DNA of 5,919 nucleotides from Sulfurimonas sp. (GTDB taxonomy: Bacteria; Campylobacterota; Campylobacteria; Campylobacterales; Sulfurimonadaceae), in contig JAMOSE010000064.1 in the NCBI GenBank assembly GCA_027063215.1, positions 1 through 5,919 on the forward strand, written 5' to 3'. The notes under the pieces were generated by a model. The model had not been told where the DNA came from. It worked only from the letters and a program-made list of their open reading frames with translations, and did not search any database. This document shows, one piece after another, positions 1 to 4,864 of this stretch; within the stretch, counting starts at the first letter, position 1; each line of letters begins with the position of its first letter. The translations under genes were made by a program, and so were the position numbers.

Positions 1-1
1 T

Positions 2-62
2 CTATGTAAACAACAGTCGATGCACGTTTTACGACAATATTTACAAGAACTTTAAAGTATAA
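2..62 (+). other. Probable 3' end of a plus-strand gene entering from the left (frame unresolved)
   Basis: Two plus-strand frames are open from the window edge. One runs from base 2 to a TAA at 53-55 and ends in the residues HVLRQYLQEL. The other runs from base 3 to a TAA at 60-62 and ends in DNIYKNFKV. The third plus frame stops at once at 7-9. The minus strand here carries no start codon with an open frame, so a convergent plus-strand gene ending about 25-30 bases from the recombinase stop is the simplest reading. Codon composition does not clearly choose between the frames and the fragment is too short to name. Confidence 0.3.
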
Positions 63-79
63 AGCTTCAAAAATTTTAG

Positions 80-118
80 AAAGCACTACTGTTCATCCTT
101 GCACAAAGGATGTGCTTT
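80..118. terminator. Nested inverted repeat over the recombinase stop codon, possible convergent terminator
   Basis: A perfect 7-base inverted repeat, CATCCTT (94-100) and AAGGATG (106-112), has a 5-base loop. An outer pair, AAAGCAC (80-86) and GTGCTTT (112-118), encloses the recombinase stop codon (TAG, 88-86 on the minus strand). The inner and outer arms share base 112, so they are alternatives rather than one long stem. The sequence after the structure is T-rich but interrupted in both directions (TTTATTATAATTTT on plus, CTAAAATTTTT on minus). A modest terminator shared by the converging genes is plausible. The lack of a clean T-run keeps confidence low. Confidence 0.35.
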
Positions 119-922
119 ATTATAATTTTGTTGTTTCAATGCACTGCCTAATTTTGTATATATCTGTGTTGTAGCCATACAAGAGTGACCTAACAATTCA
201 CTAACATCGACTATCGGAGCACCACTGTTTAAAAGTGAAGATGCATATGAGTGACGAAGTTGGTGCGGCGTTACTTTTAGAGCAACACGACTAAAGACTT
301 TAGTAATCATATATCTTAGACTATTTTCGCTTAATCTTTTGCCATTTTTTTCAAAAAGATATTTTTTTACCATAAAATTTGACAAATATTCATCAAGCAG
401 TTTTTTTATATCTTCTAGAAGTGGAATATCTCTCTCTTTATTCCCTTTTCCTCTTACCCGAACCCATTCACTACTTATATTTTGCAGTTCTAACGAAGCA
501 AGTTCTGAAATACGTAAGCCTAAACTATAAAGCATTAAAACAGCCACTTTCTCTTTTAAATCAGCCTCAGATAAAGCCTCCATAATATGTTCATGCGATA
601 TAGGTTTTGGAAGTGTTTTTGCTACTTTTATACTTTCATCAGCCTGTAAAATAATTTTTATATTTACTTCATTCAGGTAGCGTACAAAACTTCGAATAGC
701 ACTCAGTTTTTTTGAAATTGTTTTTGCATTAAGCGCTGCAATATGCAGACGATAAGGCATAAGATTGAAAATTATTTGTCCATTATCATCAATAATATCT
801 ATATATTTAAAAGCCTCTGTTAAAACTTCTTCATAACTTTTAACAGTTAGTTCAGAGTATCCTCGCTGTTTTTGCAGGTATACTAAAAACGCTACTTTTT
901 TGTTATCTAGTAACTTTTTCAA
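86..922 (-). CDS. Xer-type tyrosine recombinase/integrase
   Basis: This is a site-specific tyrosine recombinase of XerC/XerD-like size (278 aa from this start). The N-terminal core-binding domain (about 10-85) carries the family pattern FLVYLQKQRGYS followed by TVKSY. The catalytic domain (about 105-265) has every expected residue: Arg137 in GLRISEL, Lys159 in GKGNKER, His220 and Arg223 in TPHQLRHSYA, His246 in LLGHS, and the nucleophile Tyr255 in TQIYTKL. The C-terminal tail NKAHP is also Xer-like. No ATG precedes the conserved domain, only TTG codons at 964, 934 and 922. I chose 922 because it gives the usual dozen or so residues before the conserved Phe, has GAG seven bases upstream, and overlaps the preceding gene by only 20 bases (62 if 964). 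It is the last gene of the operon. Chromosome dimer resolution is a reasonable inference, but no dif-like site is visible. It is shorter than the Helicobacter/Campylobacter XerH proteins (about 355-362 aa), so I give no symbol. Confidence 0.9.
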   Translation of the reverse strand: MKKLLDNKKVAFLVYLQKQRGYSELTVKSYEEVLTEAFKYIDIIDDNGQIIFNLMPYRLHIAALNAKTISKKLSAIRSFVRYLNEVNIKIILQADESIKVAKTLPKPISHEHIMEALSEADLKEKVAVLMLYSLGLRISELASLELQNISSEWVRVRGKGNKERDIPLLEDIKKLLDEYLSNFMVKKYLFEKNGKRLSENSLRYMITKVFSRVALKVTPHQLRHSYASSLLNSGAPIVDVSELLGHSCMATTQIYTKLGSALKQQNYNKAHPLCKDEQ

Positions 923-1358
923 GGATTCGCTCAAACTCTTTATAGTATTTTTGTGCCTCTGCAACCAATGCTTTATCTGTAATTACACTAGGAGCAAGTT
1001 TAACATAAGAATCAACCATAATTTCACTCATCATTTTTATTTTTGCACGATCAGCATCACTGAGTACATCTTTTGAGATAATACTATTGATCTCTTTTAA
1101 ATACTTTCTTGCCTGAACTACATATTTTTGATACTTCATAGAAATTTTTGATTGTGCCATTATTGTTGAAGCCATACGATTATAAAGATCCATACTAAAT
1201 GCTTCATTTGCAAGTTCATAAGCCTTTTGATAATTACCGATTTCATAATAATATTTTGCTTCAAGTGATTTTTCATACGAAGGATGAATTAAAAAATAGA
1301 TCGCCATTGCAACAATCAATCCAAAAGCAATAAGCGGAAAAAATATCTTAGCTTTCAT
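903..1358 (-). CDS. Small membrane-anchored TPR-like protein, function unknown
   Basis: This 151-aa protein has a short basic start (MKAK) and a single hydrophobic segment at about residues 5-24. That suggests an uncleaved N-terminal anchor with the rest in the periplasm. Residues 31-64 read like one tetratricopeptide unit (AKYYYEIGNYQKAYELANEAF), and the remainder is predicted helical, ending in a charged segment near 133-150. No catalytic motif is seen. The ATG lies inside the 3' end of the acyltransferase gene (11-base overlap). An AGAGG element sits about 12 bases upstream, slightly far, so translational coupling probably helps. Its 3' end overlaps the start of the recombinase gene. A scaffold role for envelope proteins would fit a TPR fold, but that is inference only. 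I do not recognise a named family. Confidence 0.8.
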   Translation of the reverse strand: MKAKIFFPLIAFGLIVAMAIYFLIHPSYEKSLEAKYYYEIGNYQKAYELANEAFSMDLYNRMASTIMAQSKISMKYQKYVVQARKYLKEINSIISKDVLSDADRAKIKMMSEIMVDSYVKLAPSVITDKALVAEAQKYYKEFERILEKVTR

Positions 1359-1980
1359 GTTGTAACAAGCCCTCTTTTACAACTTTTCTTGCCTCTTCAA
1401 GCTCTAACCCACTGAGATCTATCTCAGTACTTGCATAGTAGTGTAATGTCCCAAAAGGCTTTGGAATTCTAAACTTGTCCCAAGAGCCAAGTTGCCAAAA
1501 TTTTGTCGGTTTAACCTCAACTAAAATAACCTTTGCTTTTGCCTTTTGTGCCATAATGACAATTCCATCTGCCACTTCATGGCGAGGTCCCTTTGGACCA
1601 TCAGGAGTAATGCCTATATCATACCCCTCTTTAATAGTTTTGATAGCCTGAAGCAAAACACGTGCAGGATTTTTATCGGAGGATCCAACAAGTGTTCCAA
1701 GTCCAAAATATTTGATAGTTCGAGAGATAAGTTCACCGTCAAAGTGAGGCGAAATAAGTACTTTTGCATGAGGTTTTTTACGGTAGTACTTGTAAAGGCA
1801 TGGGATCATTAAAAGCTCTCCATGCCAACAGGCAAATATTACCGGCTCATCAGTAATTGTATCTGGAGCATGAAAGTTCTTTTTGTTTGTCAGGTATAAA
1901 AAACGAATCAGTAACGATCCGATAAAGGGGACAAACAAAAGTGCCAAAGCACGACTTATCTTTTTAGCCAACGATCTCAC
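1348..1980 (-). CDS. DUF374-family lysophospholipid acyltransferase-like protein
   Basis: This 210-aa protein has one N-terminal hydrophobic stretch (about 11-30), probably holding it at the inner membrane. It carries the DUF374 signature set: CWHG at 51-54, SPHFDGE at 77-83 (a variant of the acyltransferase H-x4-D block) and ITPDGPKGPR at 124-133, followed by GIVIMAQKAKAKVILVEV. The family belongs to the LPLAT superfamily, so acyl transfer to a lipid or lipid A-type acceptor is expected, but the substrate is not established. The longest frame starts at GTG 1980, overlapping miaB by 17 bases. A TTG at 1971 is a credible shorter start because AGGTGA lies five bases before it, whereas nothing like a Shine-Dalgarno precedes the GTG. 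I keep the longer frame as the outer limit. The gene sits between miaB and the TPR-like gene, overlapping both. Confidence 0.87.
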   Translation of the reverse strand: MRSLAKKISRALALLFVPFIGSLLIRFLYLTNKKNFHAPDTITDEPVIFACWHGELLMIPCLYKYYRKKPHAKVLISPHFDGELISRTIKYFGLGTLVGSSDKNPARVLLQAIKTIKEGYDIGITPDGPKGPRHEVADGIVIMAQKAKAKVILVEVKPTKFWQLGSWDKFRIPKPFGTLHYYASTEIDLSGLELEEARKVVKEGLLQHES

Positions 1981-3265
1981 CTGTGTAGATTGTACGGGCG
2001 ATCTGTGTGATTTTCACATCTCGAAACTCCCCTAGAAGCTCTTCGGAACCTTTTACTTTAACTACAAGGTTATTATCTGTTCTACCAGATACATATCCGT
2101 CAGCATTTAGATCTTCAAAATAGACTTCATAGACTTTACCAAGCTGTGTTTTACTCTTTTCATCAAGTAACTCAGTATAGAGTGCCTGAAGATATGAGAG
2201 TCTCTCTGATGCAACTACAGGATCGACTACATTTTCAAAGTGTTGCGCTTCTGTTTCTGGCCGAGGAGAGTACTTAAATGAAAATATCTGATCAAATTTT
2301 ACCTGTTTCATCACATCGATAGTCTCTTCAAAATCTGCATCACTCTCACCTGGAAAAGCGACGATAATATCTGTAGAGATACTCACATCTGGACACACCG
2401 CACGCAATTTATCCACACGATTTAAAAACCACTCCTTAGAGTAACCACGCTTCATATCTTTGAGTACTTTTGTACTTCCACTCTGTAGTGGCATATGCAT
2501 TGATTTACAGATCTTAGGGTTGTTTGCAAACTCTTCAATAAACGCATCATCCATATGAAAAGGGTGCGGAGAAGTAAATCGAATACGCTTTAAATCTTCT
2601 ATCTTTGAGAGACGACGCAAAAGTTCTGTAAAGTTTACTTTTTCATGTTCAGCCGATGAAAATCTTCGTCCGTAGTTATTAACATTTTGACCAAGTAAAA
2701 AGATCTCCTTTGCTCCGTTATCTACTGCTCTTTGAGCTTCACGTATGATTAACTCATCAGGAATAGAGATCTCCTCTCCACGTGTCTTTGGTACAATACA
2801 ATAGGTACACTGCTTATCACATCCTATAGAGATATTGATGTAGGCTTTATACGGTGATGTTCTAAAATCATCAAAAGCAAATTCACTCTCATCATAGTTT
2901 ATATCAATTTCTACTGCTTTTTCTTTATGCAAAACATCACGGATTTTTGAGACATTTCTTGCACCCAAAACAAAATTGACATAAGGAGCACGCTTGATGA
3001 TCTCTTTTCCAAGATGAGAAGCGGTACAGCCACATACACCAATCTTTGCACCCTCTTTTTTCTTTTTATTGAAAACACCGAGTTCTGAGAAGAGTTTGGC
3101 AACAGGCTTTTCACGCACTGAACAAGTGTTGATTAAAATCAAATCAGCACTTGGCATATCATTTGTAGTTTCGTACCCCTCTTTTTCAAGAGCTGCTATC
3201 ATATGCTCAGAGTCACGAGAGTTCATCGCACATCCAAGTGTTTCAATAAAAAGTTTTTTACTCAT
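1964..3265 (-). CDS. miaB: tRNA-2-methylthio-N6-dimethylallyladenosine synthase MiaB
   Basis: MiaB is a radical-SAM methylthiotransferase. It adds a methylthio group to N6-isopentenyladenosine at position 37 of tRNAs reading UNN codons, improving codon reading. The 433-aa length is normal. The N-terminal methylthiotransferase domain (about 3-110) has the three cysteines of the auxiliary iron-sulfur cluster: Cys12 in TLGCAMN, Cys48 in INTCSVRE and Cys80 in VCGCTA. The radical-SAM domain (about 139-370) has the CxxxCxxC cluster Cys149, Cys153, Cys156 in GCDKQCTYC, then VPKTRGEE, LLGQNVNNYG and HMPLQSGS, all typical of MiaB rather than MtaB or RimO. A C-terminal TRAM domain (about 373-433) would bind tRNA. 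The ATG follows the HP0268-like stop by 11 bases with a weak GGGA five bases upstream, so it is probably coupled to that gene. Its own 3' end overlaps the acyltransferase start. Confidence 0.96.
   Translation of the reverse strand: MSKKLFIETLGCAMNSRDSEHMIAALEKEGYETTNDMPSADLILINTCSVREKPVAKLFSELGVFNKKKKEGAKIGVCGCTASHLGKEIIKRAPYVNFVLGARNVSKIRDVLHKEKAVEIDINYDESEFAFDDFRTSPYKAYINISIGCDKQCTYCIVPKTRGEEISIPDELIIREAQRAVDNGAKEIFLLGQNVNNYGRRFSSAEHEKVNFTELLRRLSKIEDLKRIRFTSPHPFHMDDAFIEEFANNPKICKSMHMPLQSGSTKVLKDMKRGYSKEWFLNRVDKLRAVCPDVSISTDIIVAFPGESDADFEETIDVMKQVKFDQIFSFKYSPRPETEAQHFENVVDPVVASERLSYLQALYTELLDEKSKTQLGKVYEVYFEDLNADGYVSGRTDNNLVVKVKGSEELLGEFRDVKITQIARTIYTGEIVG
1977..1982 (-). promoter_or_regulatory. 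Shine-Dalgarno that favours the TTG 1971 start of the acyltransferase
   Basis: AGGTGA on the minus strand lies five bases before the TTG at 1971-1969. It includes the GTG that would be the upstream alternative start (1980-1978). A ribosome bound here would start at TTG 1971, giving a protein three residues shorter and an 8-base overlap with the miaB stop codon. The spacing and match are good, but no homologue comparison was possible. Confidence 0.45.
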
Positions 3266-3276
3266 AAGAATCCCGT

Positions 3277-3522
3277 TTAACTCATTATGTGAACTTGGTA
3301 CATATAATCATTATCTGATAATCCGTACTTTACTTCACTCATATAAAAACTTTTTCCCTGTGCTTCAAAATGATCTTGAAGTGCCAAAAGATCTTTATGA
3401 GAGTTTTCTCTGTCAAAGTAAAAAATTACACTGTCATTTTTTGCAACCTTCTCTTCAAGTTTTGCCAAATCAATCTTTTTTGGTTTTGCATCAAGATCTG
3501 TTCTTGCTAATTTTAAATCCAT
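3277..3522 (-). CDS. HP0268-family small nuclease-like protein
   Basis: This 81-aa acidic protein closely resembles Helicobacter pylori HP0268 as I remember it. Shared features are a variable N-terminus, the block IFYFDRENSHKDLL (33-46), a following amphipathic helix, and the C-terminal pattern SEVKYG...DYMYQVHIM. HP0268 has been described as a small nuclease with DNA-nicking and RNase activity and an SMR-like fold. Whether this relative keeps that activity cannot be told from sequence alone. The ATG has a good Shine-Dalgarno (AAGGA, 3532-3536) nine bases upstream and a promoter about 40 bases upstream. It is the first gene of the five-gene minus-strand operon, just before miaB and divergent from nusA. 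This suggests a role in RNA metabolism, but that is inference. The family appears restricted to Campylobacterota. Confidence 0.82.
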   Translation of the reverse strand: MDLKLARTDLDAKPKKIDLAKLEEKVAKNDSVIFYFDRENSHKDLLALQDHFEAQGKSFYMSEVKYGLSDNDYMYQVHIMS

Positions 3523-3557
3523 TCGATATATTCCTTATTCATAATTTTAAAAGTTTT

Positions 3558-3583
3558 GCATTATACTTTACTTCTACTAAAAA
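3558..3583 (-). promoter_or_regulatory. Promoter of the HP0268-like/miaB/recombinase operon
   Basis: Read on the minus strand, a TATAAT box lies at 3565-3560, preceded by AAG and, 18 bases before the box, by a TTTTT run. This is the usual look of a housekeeping promoter in Campylobacterota, where the -35 box is replaced by T-rich stretches. Transcription would start near 3553, giving a leader of about 30 bases that contains the AAGGA ribosome site. The element is nearly identical to the nusA promoter on the other strand. Confidence 0.7.
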
Positions 3584-3597
3584 GCTGATTAAAGATG

Positions 3598-3623
3598 TTT
3601 TTAGCAGAATTTAAGTATAATAC
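3598..3623 (+). promoter_or_regulatory. Promoter of nusA
   Basis: A perfect TATAAT lies at 3616-3621, preceded by TTTAAG and a TTTTT run (3598-3602). No conventional -35 box is present, as expected for the main sigma factor of this phylum. Initiation near 3628 would give a nusA leader of about 69 bases. No closer -10 box is apparent between here and the nusA start. Confidence 0.72.
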
Positions 3624-3632
3624 CGTACTTCA

Positions 3633-3691
3633 TTAAGAAATCCCCCAAATAATTATCATTGTCAAAAGATTTCTTAAAAATTTAAGGAAAT
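3633..3691 (+). promoter_or_regulatory. nusA leader with two mutually exclusive hairpins over the ribosome site
   Basis: Arm A, TTAAGAAATC (3633-3642), and arm B, GATTTCTTAA (3668-3677), form a perfect 10-base inverted repeat around a 25-base loop. Bases 3669-3677 of arm B can also pair with arm C, TTAAGGAAAT (3682-3691), as nine pairs with one bulged G and a 4-base loop. Arm C contains the nusA Shine-Dalgarno AAGGA (3684-3688), eight bases before the ATG. A:B pairing would leave the ribosome site free and B:C pairing would hide it. The pairings are read directly from sequence; a regulatory role is inference. The stems are A/U-rich, so stability is modest. Confidence 0.45.
3645..3663. promoter_or_regulatory. 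Fur-box-like sequence in the nusA leader
   Basis: Read on the minus strand, this 19-mer matches the classical Fur box (GATAATGATAATCATTATC) at 14 of 19 positions. The mismatches are at positions 3, 13, 17, 18 and 19. It lies just downstream of the predicted nusA transcription start, inside the loop of the leader inverted repeat. Such matches arise by chance in AT-rich DNA, and iron control of nusA would be unexpected, so this is only a candidate. Confidence 0.22.
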
Positions 3692-3696
3692 TAACT

Positions 3697-4830
3697 ATGG
3701 AAAAAATATTAGATATCGCAGAAGCGATCGGCCATGAAAAAGGGCTTCAAGCAGAAAAAGTACTCGAAGCACTTAAAACTGCTTTTATCCAAACAGCAAA
3801 AAGAGTTATCAATCCAAACTACGCTTTTGAAGCTGTAGTTGATGAAGATACGAAAAATATAAGAGTAATACAAACAATTACAGTAGTAGCTGATGATGAT
3901 AAAAGACTTCAGGATGAAGAGAGTGCTCCTGCATACATCTCTATCACAGAAGCAAGAGAGTATGACGATCAAGTAGAACTCGGAGATCAGCTCCAAATTG
4001 ATCATGATCTAGAAGATTATGGAAGAACAGCAGCATCAGGTCTGCACCGTGAGATCGAGTACCACATTCAAAGACTTGTAGAAGATGAAGTCTATAACAA
4101 ATACAAATCAAAAGTAGGTACACTTGTAAGCGGTCGTGTAACACGTGTCGATGCACAAAATGCTACCTATATAGAAGTAGATGAGATCCGTGCAGTCCTT
4201 CCTATGAAAAGCCGTATAAAAGGTGAAATATTTGAAGTCGGTGATCATATTAAAGCAGTTGTTCGTCGTGTAAATATGGATAAAGAGCATGGTATTCAGA
4301 TAGAACTCTCACGTACATCTCCAAAATTTCTAGAAGCACTTTTAGAACTTGAAGTTCCTGAAATTGCTGATGGCACGGTTATTATCGAAAAATCTGCACG
4401 TATCCCAGGAGAGAGAGCAAAAGTAGCAGTTCTCTCAACTCACCCTCAAGTTGATGCAGTGGGCGCAACAGTCGGGGTAAAAGGTGTTCGTATCAACTCT
4501 GTAAGTGCTGAACTTATCGGTGAAAATATCGACTGTATTGAGTACACGAATATTCCTGAACTTTTTGTCTCTCGTGTTATGAGTCCGGCAATTATCTCAC
4601 ATGTTGAGATCGTTAAAAATGAAGAAGGTGAGAATGAAAAAGCGATCATTACTCTCCCAAGTGATCAAAAATCAAAAGCAATCGGAAAAAGCGGAATTAA
4701 CATTCGTCTTGCGTCTATGCTTACAGGAATGCAAATAGAACTTGTTGAAACCGATGCCGTTACCAATGAAGATGGTGAAATCCAAGAGAAAAAAGATGGT
4801 GTTGATGCACTTGAGGCACTCTTTAATTAA
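3697..4830 (+). CDS. nusA: Transcription elongation/termination factor NusA
   Basis: NusA binds RNA polymerase and nascent RNA and modulates pausing, intrinsic and Rho-dependent termination and antitermination. The 377-aa protein has the standard order: an N-terminal polymerase-binding domain (about 1-125, including RTAASGLHREIEYHIQRLVEDE), an S1 domain (about 137-205, ending in IELSRTSPKFLEALLELEVPEI), KH1 (about 228-283, with its GxxG loop as GVKG at 260-263) and KH2 (about 298-350, loop GKSG at 330-333). The conserved IEKSARIPGERAKVAV block lies at 230-245. It ends soon after KH2 and lacks the two acidic repeats of E. coli NusA (495 aa), which is normal outside gammaproteobacteria. The ATG is preceded by AAGGA at eight bases. 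It is transcribed alone here: a hairpin follows, then a convergent gene, so the common nusA-infB linkage is absent. Its leader may be structured. Confidence 0.97.
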   Translation: MEKILDIAEAIGHEKGLQAEKVLEALKTAFIQTAKRVINPNYAFEAVVDEDTKNIRVIQTITVVADDDKRLQDEESAPAYISITEAREYDDQVELGDQLQIDHDLEDYGRTAASGLHREIEYHIQRLVEDEVYNKYKSKVGTLVSGRVTRVDAQNATYIEVDEIRAVLPMKSRIKGEIFEVGDHIKAVVRRVNMDKEHGIQIELSRTSPKFLEALLELEVPEIADGTVIIEKSARIPGERAKVAVLSTHPQVDAVGATVGVKGVRINSVSAELIGENIDCIEYTNIPELFVSRVMSPAIISHVEIVKNEEGENEKAIITLPSDQKSKAIGKSGINIRLASMLTGMQIELVETDAVTNEDGEIQEKKDGVDALEALFN

Positions 4831-4831
4831 A

Positions 4832-4862
4832 CCTTTATCTCACTTTACTTGGTGAGATAAGG
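4832..4862. terminator. Hairpin between the convergent nusA and permease genes
   Basis: TTATCTCAC (4835-4843) and GTGAGATAA (4852-4860) form a perfect 9-base stem around an 8-base loop. It is extended by CC (4832-4833) pairing with GG (4861-4862) across one bulged T. The structure starts two bases after the nusA stop codon and ends two bases before the permease stop, so it occupies the whole gap. Neither side has a strong T-run (GGAATCAAC on plus, GGTTTAATTAAAG on minus). It is probably a bidirectional terminator or 3'-end stabiliser with weak intrinsic release. Confidence 0.6.
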
Positions 4863-4864
4863 AA

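Larger units (their letters stand above)
3558..3623. repeat. Imperfect 26-nt inverted repeat carrying the two divergent promoters
   Basis: The minus-strand reading of 3558-3583 and the plus-strand reading of 3598-3623 match at 22 of 26 positions by my hand alignment. Both begin TTTTTAG, contain AGAA, and end in AAGTATAAT plus two bases. A 14-base spacer (3584-3597) separates them. The match covers more than the -10 box, so shared promoter function alone may not explain it. Confidence 0.75.

Noticed and set aside
40..63. Promoter with TTTACA and TATAAA at the left end
   Set aside because: The spacing is only 12 bases and no open frame follows on the plus strand. The region is better read as the end of a gene.
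86..922. Phage or transposon integrase marking a mobile island
   Set aside because: No att-like repeats, tRNA gene, phage genes or composition shift are visible, and the gene is coupled to a housekeeping operon.
1546..1812. An 88-codon plus-strand open frame inside the acyltransferase gene
   Set aside because: It is fully antisense to the conserved DUF374 motifs, with no ribosome site or recognisable domain.
3069..3614. A 181-codon plus-strand open frame antisense to the miaB 5' end and the HP0268-like gene
   Set aside because: It lies opposite two well-supported genes, has no ribosome site or family motif, and runs through the divergent promoter region. It is a shadow frame of AT-rich coding DNA.
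3709..4290. Minus-strand open frames opposite nusA
   Set aside because: Their Cys/Tyr/Phe/Ile-rich or Leu/His-rich compositions are typical of reverse-strand readings of an acidic, Lys/Glu-rich gene. No starts or motifs support them.
3697..4830. nusA truncated at its C-terminus
   Set aside because: The missing acidic repeats are a gammaproteobacterial feature. Both KH domains are intact and the length is normal for Campylobacterota.
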